DNA of 64,000 nt from Metapseudomonas boanensis. GTDB lineage: Bacteria > Pseudomonadota > Gammaproteobacteria > Pseudomonadales > Pseudomonadaceae. The notes under the pieces were generated by a model. The model ran no database searches. It saw only the letters and a program-made list of their open reading frames with translations, and had not been told where the DNA came from. Every line of letters begins with the position of its first letter. The stretch's first letter is position 1. The stretch is taken from NCBI RefSeq assembly GCF_018704125.1, contig NZ_JAGTIS010000005.1, positions 124,001 to 188,000 on the forward strand. Reading direction: 5' to 3'. Positions 16,876 to 25,442 of this stretch are shown in pieces. Made by a program: the position numbers and the translations under genes.

Positions 16876-17059
16876 GCGGCGGGCTCGCGAGGGCTAAGCG
16901 AGATCCGAGGGACGGGCGGCATGTTAGCGACGTTCGACAGATTTGTCAGCCGCTACAGCGTAGCCAGTCACTGGTTTTGGAGCCCCAGCAAAGCGCCAGC
17001 CACCAAGGTCACCAGGACCACCAGGGCCAGGCTCGATCCTGCGCCTGGCCGAGCGGTTA

Positions 17060-18460
17060 TTACAGCAGTTCCAGGCTGCGCAGGAAGACGATCGCTATTC
17101 CCAGAGGAGTGGCGAAACGTACGATCAGCCACCACAGCCTGAACAGGCCTGTGCTGCCAACTCCAAGCCCCTCTCTGACGGTTGCCTGTCGCAGCGACCA
17201 ACCGCAGAAGAGCACAGTAAGCAGTCCACCGATGGGCATCATCAGGTTGGCAGTCAAGTAGTCCAGGGCATCGAAGAAGTTCTTGCCAAAAACGGTGAAC
17301 TCAGCCCAGTGGTTGAACGAAAACACCGAGCCCAGGCCTAGTATCCAAAGGGCGACACCGCTGAGTAGGACTGCCTTGAGCCGGCTGAGGCCAAACCGCT
17401 CGGTAAGCCAGGCGATGGTAGGTTCACTCAGGGAGATCGCCGAAGTCAGTGCGGCGATTGCCAGCATGACGAAGAACAAGGCCCCCACCAGCGCCCCCAG
17501 CGGCATCTGCCCGAAGGCGATGGGCAAGGTCACGAAGATCAGCCCCGGGCCGGAACCTGGCTCCAGTCCGTTGGCAAAAACCAGCGGAAATATTGCCAGC
17601 CCCGCCAGCAATGCCACCGCAGTGTCGGCCACCGCAACCATGATGGAGGTCTTGGCGATGGAGGTTCCTGCTGGCAAATAGGAGCCATAGACCATCATGG
17701 CGCCGCTGGCCAGGCTGAGGGTGAAGAACGAATGGCCTAGGGCCACCAGCACGCTCTGCCCGGTCAGCTTGCTGAAGTCGACATCGAACAGGAAGTGCAC
17801 GGCAGCAGCGAAATGTCCGGTAGTAGCTGCATAGCCGACCAGCACCAGCAGCAGTATGAACAGGCCGGGCATGAGGAAGCGCAGCGACCGTTCCAGCCCC
17901 TTGTGCACACCGAACGCGACGATGAGCAAGGTTGCCAGCAGCACCAAGGTGCCATAGGCAATCAACTTGAGCGGATCGGCCAGCAGTGCCCCGAACAGCG
18001 CAGAACTGCTTTCGCCGGTCAGCCCGGCGAATCTGCCGAGCAGCGCATCCGGCACATAGGCCACGGCCCATCCGGCGATCAGGGTATAGAAGCTCAGGAT
18101 CAGGAAGCCGGTCAACACCGCCATAGTCCCAAGAGCCCTCCAGTGGCGGCTGGCACCGGCCTGCGCAGCGACCACGCCGATGGCGCCCTCGGGATTGGCG
18201 CGGCCACGGCGACCGATCATCACTTCCAGCATCAGCAGGGGAATGCCGATAACCAGGATGCAGGCCAGGTAAACCATGACGAAGGCGCCGCCTCCGTTTT
18301 CGCCGGTGATATAGGGGAATTTCCAGATGTTTCCCAAGCCCACGGCCGAGCCGGTGGCGGCCAGGAAGAATACCCAGCGCGACGACCATTGACCGCGCGC
18401 ACCGGTGCTGATTTGGGCATCACCGGCAAGGCTGCCGGCGGCAATGCTTTCTTGAGTCAT
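17060..18460 (-). CDS. Sodium-dependent transporter, NSS (SNF) family
   Basis: A 466-residue inner-membrane symporter that uses the Na+ gradient to import an amino acid or amine. It has the family start signature in helix 1 (FFLAATGSAVGLGNIWKFPY, near residues 32-51) followed by a glycine-rich GENGGGAFV, and about 11-12 hydrophobic helices throughout. Bacterial members of this length (LeuT and MhsT relatives) carry Leu, Trp, Tyr or Met. It lies 89 bp downstream of a leucine dehydrogenase and near an indolepyruvate oxidoreductase on the same strand, so uptake of branched-chain or aromatic amino acids is the likely role. The start ATG at 18460 has only a weak ribosome site. Confidence 0.88.
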   Translation of the reverse strand: MTQESIAAGSLAGDAQISTGARGQWSSRWVFFLAATGSAVGLGNIWKFPYITGENGGGAFVMVYLACILVIGIPLLMLEVMIGRRGRANPEGAIGVVAAQAGASRHWRALGTMAVLTGFLILSFYTLIAGWAVAYVPDALLGRFAGLTGESSSALFGALLADPLKLIAYGTLVLLATLLIVAFGVHKGLERSLRFLMPGLFILLLVLVGYAATTGHFAAAVHFLFDVDFSKLTGQSVLVALGHSFFTLSLASGAMMVYGSYLPAGTSIAKTSIMVAVADTAVALLAGLAIFPLVFANGLEPGSGPGLIFVTLPIAFGQMPLGALVGALFFVMLAIAALTSAISLSEPTIAWLTERFGLSRLKAVLLSGVALWILGLGSVFSFNHWAEFTVFGKNFFDALDYLTANLMMPIGGLLTVLFCGWSLRQATVREGLGVGSTGLFRLWWLIVRFATPLGIAIVFLRSLELL

Positions 18461-18549
18461 GAGGCATACCGTCTTGTTGTTGTATTGATTGGTACGAGCT
18501 ATCCATCACCTGCCCCGCCCTCAGGGCGGGAGCAGTAATTCCTCCGAAT

Positions 18550-19608
18550 TCAGTTCGCGAGGCCGAAGCGCTCCTCGGCCAGGCGGTCGGCGACAGCCGT
18601 GGTGGTTCGTCCTTCCTGGTCAGCGCGAACGAAGATCTGGCGCAACGTCTCGCCAATGCCTTCAACATGAGCCTTCAAGGCTTCAGCGCTGCCATTGCTG
18701 CGCTCGTACCAGACGTCGATGATGCCGCCGGCGTTGATGGCGTAGTCCGGTGCATAGAGGCAGTCGCGACGGCGTAGGTCTTCAGCCAGGCCTGCATCGG
18801 CCAGTTGGTTATTGGCGGCGCCGGCGATGATGGGGGCGCGCAGTGCCTCGAGGGTTTGCAGGTTGATGATGCCGCCCATCGCACACGGGGCGAATACATC
18901 GACCCCCAGGCCGTAGATGTCGTTCTGCCCGACCACCTGGGCACCCAGTTGCTCGGCGGCACGGCGGGCGTTGGCCTCATGGATGTCGCAGACCCAGAGT
19001 TGGGCGCCGGCTTCCTTCAGGTGCCGGGCAAGGCTGAAACCGACTTGGCCGACGCCCTGGATCGCAACCTTGAGGCCTTTGAGGTCATCACGTCCCAGAC
19101 GGTGTTTGGCCGCCACTTGGATGCCGACGAATACGCCATAGGCAGTGGACGGCGAAGGGTCGCCGTCGCGGGTGCCGCCCCCCAGGGCTTCACGAGTACC
19201 AGCGCCCGCCACATGGCGGCTGCGCTCGGCCATGATCCGCATTTCGGTAACGCCGGTACCGGAGTCGGCGGCGGTGATGTAGCGGCCCCCCAGGCTGTCG
19301 ACGAAATCGCCCATGGCCTGAAACAACGCCTCGCTCTTGCCGGTGTGCGGATCGCCGATGATCACGGCCTTGCCACCGCCCAGCGGCAGATTGGCCAGGG
19401 CTGATTTGTAGGTCATGCCGCGGGACAGACGCAGCACATCGCGCAGTGCCTGCTCGTCGTTGGCATAGGGCCACATGCGGCAGCCCCCGAGGGCCGGACC
19501 GAGGTTGCTGTTGTGGATCGCGATGATCGCCTTGAGGCCGGAAGCCTTGTCGTGGCCGAAAACTACTTGTTCGTGATGATCGAATTCGACGTGGGTAAAA
19601 ACGGACAT
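18550..19608 (-). CDS. ldh: Leucine dehydrogenase (Glu/Leu/Phe/Val dehydrogenase family)
   Basis: An NAD-dependent oxidative deaminase that converts branched-chain (or aromatic) amino acids to 2-oxoacids. It has 352 residues from ATG 19608 with GAGGAA upstream. The N-terminal substrate domain has [10 protein letters not shown] and [17 protein letters not shown], with catalytic lysines in those segments; the Rossmann domain has the GVGQVG nucleotide motif near residue 190 and [10 protein letters not shown] after it. P. aeruginosa has a similar leucine dehydrogenase. It lies between the NSS transporter and the indolepyruvate oxidoreductase, all on the minus strand, with an Lrp-type regulator divergent beyond. 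The 150-bp gap to the oxidoreductase contains a palindromic repeat. Confidence 0.9.
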   Translation of the reverse strand: MSVFTHVEFDHHEQVVFGHDKASGLKAIIAIHNSNLGPALGGCRMWPYANDEQALRDVLRLSRGMTYKSALANLPLGGGKAVIIGDPHTGKSEALFQAMGDFVDSLGGRYITAADSGTGVTEMRIMAERSRHVAGAGTREALGGGTRDGDPSPSTAYGVFVGIQVAAKHRLGRDDLKGLKVAIQGVGQVGFSLARHLKEAGAQLWVCDIHEANARRAAEQLGAQVVGQNDIYGLGVDVFAPCAMGGIINLQTLEALRAPIIAGAANNQLADAGLAEDLRRRDCLYAPDYAINAGGIIDVWYERSNGSAEALKAHVEGIGETLRQIFVRADQEGRTTTAVADRLAEERFGLAN

Positions 19609-19654
19609 GGGAGTTCCTCGGATTTGTTGTTACTTACGGAGGGGAAATAAGTTT

Positions 19655-19757
19655 CCTTCTCCCGCAGGGAGAAGGTGACCCGAAGCGATGGATGAGAGAT
19701 GCGCCAGGAGGCCAGAACATCCCTCACCCCACCCCTCTCCCGGAGGGAGAGGGGTTA
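19655..19757. repeat. CTCTCCC/GGGAGAG palindromic repeat
   Basis: Two hairpins, TTCTCCCGCAGGGAGAA and CCTCTCCCGGAGGGAGAGG, flank a spacer with CATCCCTCACCCC. The same words recur at 39150-39240. It is a dispersed intergenic repeat; here it lies between ldh and the oxidoreductase gene and could act as a terminator or mRNA stabiliser. Confidence 0.6.
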
Positions 19758-19760
19758 CCT

Positions 19761-22700
19761 TCAGGCGGCCGGATCGAACAGGTGCAGCACCTGGATCTCG
19801 CTGGCGGTGAGGCGTGCGCGCAGTTGTTTCTCCTGCTCGCGTACCTTGACCAGGGCGCGCTCCTTGACCGGCCCGTAGCCGCGGATCTGCTCCGGCAGCT
19901 CGGCCAGGGCCTTGGCCGCGGCATAGTTGCCGGGCTTCAACTCTTTGATCAGCAGGTCGATATTGGCTTCGTACTGGGCAATCAGCTCGCGCTCCAGCCT
20001 GCGCTCGGCGCTGTAGCCGAAGACGTCGAAGGCAGTTCCGCGCAGAAACTTGAAGCCGGCCAGTACGCCGAAGGCTTTGAGCATCCAGGGGCCGAAGCGG
20101 CGCTTGCGCGGCTCGCCAGTGACCGGATCGGGCTTGGCCAACCAGGTTGGCGCCAGGTGGAATTCCAGGTGGTAGTCGCCCTGGAACTGGGCCTCCAGTT
20201 GTTTGCGGAAGTTGCCGTCGCTGTAGAGACGGGCCACTTCGTATTCGTCCTTGTAGGCCAGCAGCTTGGCGTAATAGCGAGCCACGGCGCGGGTCAGTGC
20301 CTTGTCGTCAGCCATATCGGCCTGGCGCACGCGCTCCACCAGGGCGCGGTAACGCTCTGCGTATTCGGCGTTCTGGTAGGCACGCAGATGATCGGCACGG
20401 TACTGGACGATTTCCTCCAGGGTTTCGCACTTGGGCGCGTCCACTTCCTGCGGCTTGGCCAGTTTTTCCACGGCCGCCGGGTCATGGGCGGCGCGGCGGC
20501 CCCAGAGGAAGGCCTGCTGGTTGAGTTGCACGGCCACGCCGTTCAGCTCGATGGCCTTATCGATGGCTTCGGCCGAGACCGGCACCAGGCCCTTCTGATA
20601 GGCGTAACCGAGCATGAAGAGGTTGGTGGCGATGCTGTCGCCAAGCAGGCGGGTTGCCAGGCGGGTGGCATCGACGAAGTGGGTCTTGGCCTCGCCGACC
20701 GCTTCCACCAGCGCTTCGCGCATGGCCGCACCCGGCACCTGGGCGTCGGGGTTGCGGGTGAACTCGGCAGTCGCCGCCTCATGGCTGTTGATTACCGCAT
20801 GGGCGATGCGCTCGTTGAGCTTGGCCAGGGCCTCTTCGCTGGCCGAGACCACCAGGTCGCACCCCAGCAGCAGGTCGGTCTCGCCGGCGGCGATGCGCAC
20901 GGCATAGATGTCGTCCTGCTTGGCGGCGATGCGGATGTGGGTGATCACCGGGCCAAACTTCTGCGCCAGGCCTGCCTGGTCGAGGACGGTGCAGCCCTTG
21001 CCTTCGATGTGCGCGGCCATGCCAAGCAATGCGCCGACTGTGGTCACGCCACTACCGCCAACACCTGGGAGGAGGATGTTCCAGGGGCGAGCCAGGCTCG
21101 GCTGGCGCGGTTCCGGCAGCGCCACGAAGAGCGCTTTGGCGCCCACCGCTTCCGGCTTGCGCAGGCTGCCGCCGTGCACGGTGACGAAGCTCGGGCAGAA
21201 GCCTTCGACGCAGGAGAAATCCTTGTTGCAGGCGTTCTGGTCGATCTGGCGCTTGCGCCCCAGCTCGGTTTCCAGCGGCAGCACCGACAGGCAGTTGGAT
21301 TTAACGCTGCAATCTCCACAGCCCTCGCACACTGCGGGGTTGATGAAGGCGCGTTTCTGCGGGTCGACCAGTTTGCCACGCTTGCGCCGACGACGCTTCT
21401 CGGTGGCGCAGGTCTGGTCGTAGATGATGACCGACACGCCTTTGAACTCGCGCAGCTCGCGCTGTACCGCATCCAGTTCGCGGCGGTGGTGGAAGGTGAC
21501 GATGGGCGCGAAGGTGGCGCGATTCGGGTACTTCTCCGGCTCGTCGGAGACCAACGCAATGCGCTTCACGCCTTCGGCGAACACCTGCTGGCTGAGCTGG
21601 TCGACGCGCAGTTCGCCGTCGATGGGCTGGCCGCCAGTCATGGCCACGGCGTCGTTGTAGAGAATCTTGTAGGTGATGTTGACCCCGGCCGCCACGGCGG
21701 CACGCAGGGCAAGCTGGCCAGAGTGGAAGTAGGTGCCGTCACCAAGGTTCTGGAAAATGTGCGGTGTTTCGGTGAAGGGCGCCTGGCCGATCCAGGTGGC
21801 GCCCTCCCCCCCCATCTGGGTGAAGGTGTCGGTGTTGCGGTCCATCCACTGGGTCATGTAGTGGCAACCGATGCCTCCCTGGGCTCGGCTGCCTTCGGGC
21901 AGTTTGGTGGACGTGTTGTGCGGGCAGCCGGAGCAGAAGTGCGGGGTGCGCACGGTCGTGTGCTTGGGCTCGGCCAGAGCCTTTTCCTTGGCAGCCAGGA
22001 AGGCCAGGCGCGATTCGATCTGCTCACTGGAGTAGATCGGCGCAAGGCGCTTGGCGATGGCGCGGGCGATCATCGCCGGAGTCAGCTCGCTGAGGTTGGG
22101 CAGCAGGGAAACGCCCTGCTCATCGAACTCACCAACCACACGCGGACGCTTGTCCACCGGCCAGTTGTAGAGTTGGCCGGTCAGTTGGTCCTCGATGATG
22201 CTGCGCTTCTCTTCGACGACCAGGATTTCGTCCAGGCCTTGGGCGAACTCGTGTACGGAGACCGGTTCCAGCGGCCAGCTCATGCCGACCTTGAGCACGC
22301 GCAGTCCAACCTTGGCGCACAGCTCCTCGTCCAGGCCCAGGTCATTGAGGGCCTGGCGAACATCGAGGTAGGACTTGCCGGTGGTGATGATACCCAGGCG
22401 CGGGTTGGGCGAATCCAGCGTCACCTGATTGAGGTTGTTGGCGCGGGCGAAAGCGCGGGCCGCATAGATCTTGAACATGTTCAGGCGCTTTTCCTGCGCC
22501 AGGGGCGGGTCCGGCCAGCGGATGTGCACGCCATCTTCGGGCAGGGCGAAGTCTTCAGGGATCTTCACGTCGACCCGCAGCGGGTCGACATCCACGACCG
22601 CGGAGGAATCGACGTTCTCGGCGATGGTCTTGAGCGCCACCCAGCAACCGCTGTAACGCGAAAGCTCCCAGCCGATGATGCCGTAGTCGAGGATTTCCTG

Positions 22701-23228
22701 GACGTTGGCCGGGTTCAGCACCGGGATGGAGGCTGCGATGAACGCATGCTCGCTCTGGTTAGCAATGCTGGAGGACTTGCAGCCATGGTCGTCGCCGGCC
22801 AGCAACAGCACGCCGCCGTGGGACGACACACCAGCCGAATTGCCGTGCTTGAACACGTCGCCGCAGCGGTCCACGCCTGGCCCCTTCCCGTACCACATGG
22901 AAAACACGCCGTCATAGCGCGCGCCGGGGAACAGGCTGGTCTGCTGACTGCCCCACACGGCAGTCGCGGCCAGCTCTTCGTTCACGCCGGGCTGGAAGTG
23001 GATGTGATTTTCCTTGAGGAAGGTCTTGGCCTCCCAAAGGCTCTTGTCGAGGTTGCCAAGCGGCGAGCCCCGGTAGCCGGAGATAAAGCAGGCGGTATTC
23101 AGCCCATGGGCCTTGTCGCGTTGCTTCTGCAGCATCGGCAGGCGGGTCAGCGCCTGGGTGCCGGTGAGGTAAAGATGACCGGTTGCGAGTCGGTATTTGT
23201 CATCCAGGCGGATCTCGGCCAGAGACAT
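19761..23228 (-). CDS. Indolepyruvate ferredoxin oxidoreductase, fused alpha-beta
   Basis: This 1155-residue enzyme oxidatively decarboxylates 2-oxoacids (indole- or phenylpyruvate and relatives) to acyl-CoA, using thiamine diphosphate and Fe-S clusters with ferredoxin as acceptor. The N-terminal half has the pyrimidine-binding domain (ISGYRGSPLGNLD) and the TPP core (GCHYMTQWMDRN, GDGTYFHSGQLA). A ferredoxin-like insert follows (VCEGCGDCSVKSNC, then CNKDFSCVEGFCPS). The C-terminal gamma-type domain starts at LLPGVGGSGVTTVGALLG. The fused single-chain form is common in proteobacteria. Start at ATG 23228 with CAGGAG upstream. It is divergent from an Lrp-type regulator 202 bp away, its probable controller, and upstream of leucine dehydrogenase and the transporter. 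Confidence 0.92.
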   Translation of the reverse strand: MSLAEIRLDDKYRLATGHLYLTGTQALTRLPMLQKQRDKAHGLNTACFISGYRGSPLGNLDKSLWEAKTFLKENHIHFQPGVNEELAATAVWGSQQTSLFPGARYDGVFSMWYGKGPGVDRCGDVFKHGNSAGVSSHGGVLLLAGDDHGCKSSSIANQSEHAFIAASIPVLNPANVQEILDYGIIGWELSRYSGCWVALKTIAENVDSSAVVDVDPLRVDVKIPEDFALPEDGVHIRWPDPPLAQEKRLNMFKIYAARAFARANNLNQVTLDSPNPRLGIITTGKSYLDVRQALNDLGLDEELCAKVGLRVLKVGMSWPLEPVSVHEFAQGLDEILVVEEKRSIIEDQLTGQLYNWPVDKRPRVVGEFDEQGVSLLPNLSELTPAMIARAIAKRLAPIYSSEQIESRLAFLAAKEKALAEPKHTTVRTPHFCSGCPHNTSTKLPEGSRAQGGIGCHYMTQWMDRNTDTFTQMGGEGATWIGQAPFTETPHIFQNLGDGTYFHSGQLALRAAVAAGVNITYKILYNDAVAMTGGQPIDGELRVDQLSQQVFAEGVKRIALVSDEPEKYPNRATFAPIVTFHHRRELDAVQRELREFKGVSVIIYDQTCATEKRRRRKRGKLVDPQKRAFINPAVCEGCGDCSVKSNCLSVLPLETELGRKRQIDQNACNKDFSCVEGFCPSFVTVHGGSLRKPEAVGAKALFVALPEPRQPSLARPWNILLPGVGGSGVTTVGALLGMAAHIEGKGCTVLDQAGLAQKFGPVITHIRIAAKQDDIYAVRIAAGETDLLLGCDLVVSASEEALAKLNERIAHAVINSHEAATAEFTRNPDAQVPGAAMREALVEAVGEAKTHFVDATRLATRLLGDSIATNLFMLGYAYQKGLVPVSAEAIDKAIELNGVAVQLNQQAFLWGRRAAHDPAAVEKLAKPQEVDAPKCETLEEIVQYRADHLRAYQNAEYAERYRALVERVRQADMADDKALTRAVARYYAKLLAYKDEYEVARLYSDGNFRKQLEAQFQGDYHLEFHLAPTWLAKPDPVTGEPRKRRFGPWMLKAFGVLAGFKFLRGTAFDVFGYSAERRLERELIAQYEANIDLLIKELKPGNYAAAKALAELPEQIRGYGPVKERALVKVREQEKQLRARLTASEIQVLHLFDPAA

Positions 23229-23430
23229 GCGGGCGCTCCTGTTGTTTTTATGGCGACCTCGATGGCAAGGGTCATTGCCATCTATTTATTCAGCCTAGGA
23301 CAGGATCGCTGCCGTCGGCGCATGGGCAAGAATATGACTGGACGGTACCGATTTTTTCTTTCTATTTTTGGTCTTGAGCGCCACTATTTCGCATGAGTTT
23401 TCCAACAACAACAAGATTTCGGACTGATTC

Positions 23431-23898
23431 ATGCAAAACCCACTCAGCCCCATCGATCGCAAGATTCTCCGCCTGCTGCAACACAACGCCGACCTCTCGG
23501 CCGCCGAAGTGGCGGAGAAGGTCGAGCTGTCACAGTCCCCCTGTTGGCGGCGTATCCATCGCATGCAGGAAGAGGGGCTGATCGAACGCAAGGTCGCCCT
23601 GCTGAATCCCAAACGTCTGGGCTTTTCGATCACGGTGTTCGTCAACATCAAGCTCTCAGCACACGGTCGCAACAACCTGACCGAGTTCGAGGAGGCCATC
23701 GTTGGGTATCCGGAGGTACTGGAGTGCTACACCATGGCAGGCGGTTCGGATTACCTGCTCAAGGTGGTGGCGCGGGATATCGGCAGCTATGAGCGCTTCC
23801 TGCGGGACCAGTTGCTGCAACGGCCTCACGTGCAGGAGGCGCACTCGAACATCGCCATGAGCGAGGTCAAGCGCACCACAGAGCTGCCGCTGGACTGA
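23431..23898 (+). CDS. Lrp/AsnC-family transcriptional regulator
   Basis: This 155-residue protein has an N-terminal winged HTH (DRKILRLLQHNADLSAAEVA, then SQSPCWRRIHRMQEEGLI) and a C-terminal RAM/AsnC ligand domain (residues 65-145, with VLECYTMAGGSDYLLKV). Members sense amino acids and regulate their catabolism, typically from a divergent promoter. It is divergently placed against the indolepyruvate oxidoreductase gene, and both promoters must lie within 23229-23430. The transcripts of the oxidoreductase, ldh and transporter genes are its likely targets (inference). Confidence 0.93.
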   Translation: MQNPLSPIDRKILRLLQHNADLSAAEVAEKVELSQSPCWRRIHRMQEEGLIERKVALLNPKRLGFSITVFVNIKLSAHGRNNLTEFEEAIVGYPEVLECYTMAGGSDYLLKVVARDIGSYERFLRDQLLQRPHVQEAHSNIAMSEVKRTTELPLD

Positions 23899-23901
23899 GT
23901 C

Positions 23902-24477
23902 TCAGTCGGGGAGCCGGTGCTCGGCGATGAGCTTGAGCAGGCGCTCGCGGGTCTGGGCAAGGGACCCGGAGTTGTCCAACAGGCATAGGTCGTCACTTTC
24001 GCCCGTCATGAGTGTTTCGGCGAACCCGGCATTGCGCGCCAGGCGCGCCTCTATTTCCTCTGCCGATTCACGGCTGCGGGCATGCAGGCGCTGACGAAGT
24101 ACGTGATGGTCCACCGTCAATAGCACCGCGAGCATGTGCGGGTAGCGGCGACGCGCTTCCGGGAGGTAGCCACGGGAGCCATTCACCAGCACATCGTCGC
24201 CTGCTGACAGCCACTCATCGACCACCCTGGGAATGCCGTACGACAGGCCATTGGCATACCAATTCATGGCAAAGGCGCCTTCAGCTTCGAGGCGGGCAAA
24301 GGTGTCCGGGTCCACCACCTCGGCCGCCTCCCCCTGCGCGTCGGCCGAACGAGTAATCACCCGCCGCGCTATCCGGCAGCCCTGCGCCGCAAGAGCATCA
24401 CGCGCGGAGTCCAGCAGACTGTCCTTGCCGGAACCGGAGGGGCCTATCAGGTAGATCATCCTGCCGTTCATCATCAT
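23902..24477 (-). CDS. phnN: Ribose 1,5-bisphosphate phosphokinase
   Basis: About 191 residues; three consecutive ATGs (24477, 24474, 24471) are possible starts, with a weak GGGA upstream. It has a guanylate-kinase-like fold, with Walker A GPSGSGKDSLL near residue 12-22 and the RRVITRS motif after it. PhnN phosphorylates ribose 1,5-bisphosphate to PRPP, the last step of the C-P lyase route of phosphonate use, and can supply PRPP more generally. No other phn gene is in the window, so it stands alone here, facing the Lrp gene tail to tail with a 3-bp gap. Confidence 0.87.
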   Translation of the reverse strand: MMMNGRMIYLIGPSGSGKDSLLDSARDALAAQGCRIARRVITRSADAQGEAAEVVDPDTFARLEAEGAFAMNWYANGLSYGIPRVVDEWLSAGDDVLVNGSRGYLPEARRRYPHMLAVLLTVDHHVLRQRLHARSRESAEEIEARLARNAGFAETLMTGESDDLCLLDNSGSLAQTRERLLKLIAEHRLPD

Positions 24478-24994
24478 TCCCGGGAGTGGTTCATTCGCCT
24501 TGCCTCGCTCTCTCACCGGCCACCACGCAGGCTAGCGACAGGAAACAAAAAAAGTATGGCCCCAGGCGAAGTAAGACTGAACACCCATCGCAAAAATTTG
24601 TCAGACCTTGCGTGCGAAGGCGTCGGTTCATTTCTGCGGCTATCATTCACAGTAATGGCTATTAAATGTCAATTTGCCGCTACCGCAGGACAAGCAAGGC
24701 CCACGTCTCACCAAACAGACTGCAGCCCAGACCATTAGGTGGCTGCAGCGCAAGGAAGCATTCGAACGCCTTCGTTCATCCACTCGCAATTTGGAGAAAT
24801 GGTGCTGGCGAAACGCCGCTATTCCAAGCACAATTCGACGCCAAATTGACGTCAAGGAACCGTTTACGGCCCCGTCGGTCATACCGATTCGAATCGCGGA
24901 ACTGGTTGAACAATTGCCGCCCAAGACAGTCAAACCGGTGACAATCTTGCGGCTCATTGCCAGCACCGCTTTCCTGAACTAACCGGTTGAATGT
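24478..24994. other. Upstream region of amrZ
   Basis: About 500 bp without a confident gene. It should hold the amrZ promoter and control sites, including a match to the AmrZ motif at 24806-24817. A plus-strand frame with a TTG start (24674-24982) lies across it but has codon use unlike the neighbouring genes and overlaps that control region, so I do not call it. Confidence 0.5.
24806..24817 (+). promoter_or_regulatory. Candidate AmrZ autoregulatory site
   Basis: TGGCGAAACGCC differs at one base from the AmrZ-binding core TGGCAAAACGCC that I recall from P. aeruginosa. It lies about 180 bp upstream of amrZ. AmrZ is known to repress its own gene, so this is a reasonable autoregulatory operator. 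Confidence 0.5.
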
Positions 24995-25321
24995 ATGCGC
25001 CCTATGAAACAGGCTATTTATTCCAGTCGTACGGCAGACAAATTCGTCGTCCGCCTGCCCGAAGGCATGCGCGAACGCATCGCCCTCGTCGCACGCAACC
25101 ATCATCGCAGCATGAACTCCGAGATCATCGCTCGCCTGGAGCAGAGCATGCTTCAGGAAGGCGCTCTTGATGAGGGCGTATCCATGCGATTGGACAGCCC
25201 TGAACTGACCCTGCATGAGCGCGAATTGCTGCAACGCTTTCGGCAATTGTCGCGGCGCCAGCAGAATGCATTGGTTGCACTGATCGCGCACGACGCAGAG
25301 CTGGTGGCCGAAGAGTCCTGA
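24995..25321 (+). CDS. amrZ: Arc-family ribbon-helix-helix regulator AmrZ (AlgZ)
   Basis: A 108-residue protein, the length of P. aeruginosa AmrZ, and nearly the same sequence as far as I recall. It has a flexible N-terminus, then the ribbon [16 protein letters not shown] and helices with [17 protein letters not shown] (residues 15-55), followed by an oligomerisation domain ([13 protein letters not shown]...[11 protein letters not shown]). AmrZ activates alginate genes and represses flagellar genes, and tunes c-di-GMP levels, motility and biofilm formation. A candidate AmrZ site lies upstream, and a terminator lies 22 bp after the stop codon. Single-gene unit. Confidence 0.95.
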   Translation: MRPMKQAIYSSRTADKFVVRLPEGMRERIALVARNHHRSMNSEIIARLEQSMLQEGALDEGVSMRLDSPELTLHERELLQRFRQLSRRQQNALVALIAHDAELVAEES

Positions 25322-25343
25322 AGTCCCGCATCGTGTGAAGAAG

Positions 25344-25363
25344 CCGGCCCGTGCCGGTTTTTT
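25344..25363 (+). terminator. Rho-independent terminator of amrZ
   Basis: CCGGC-CCGT-GCCGG followed by TTTTTT, starting 22 bp after the amrZ stop codon. Confidence 0.85.
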
Positions 25364-25402
25364 CATGCCCACGAAAAGTATCGGCAGGACCGCACAAACA
25401 AG

Positions 25403-25425
25403 AAAGCCGCCTTCAGGCGGCTTTT
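25403..25425. terminator. Bidirectional terminator between amrZ and mgtE
   Basis: AAAGCCGCC-TTCA-GGCGGCTTTT forms a hairpin with T-runs on both strands, 18 bp beyond the mgtE stop codon. It ends mgtE transcription and backs up the amrZ terminator. Confidence 0.85.
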
Positions 25426-25442
25426 CTCATGGCGATGTCCAA

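Noticed and set aside
16968-17057. Short hydrophobic minus-strand frame (SSLALVVLVTLVAGALLGLQNQ-like, in part) after the NSS transporter, reminiscent of a small transporter subunit
   Set aside because: No start codon with a ribosome site in the short version, and the longer version overlaps the transporter gene. It does not resemble the known small NSS partner MetS.
19692-23396. A 1234-codon open frame on the plus strand opposite the indolepyruvate oxidoreductase
   Set aside because: It mirrors the codon structure of the real minus-strand gene, has no domain or ribosome site, and includes the Lrp promoter region. High-GC genes routinely give such antisense frames.
24674-24982. 102-codon frame with TTG start upstream of amrZ
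   Set aside because: Codon use is unlike neighbours, there is no ribosome site, and it lies across the amrZ control region with the AmrZ-like operator. Left uncalled, though a small gene cannot be excluded.
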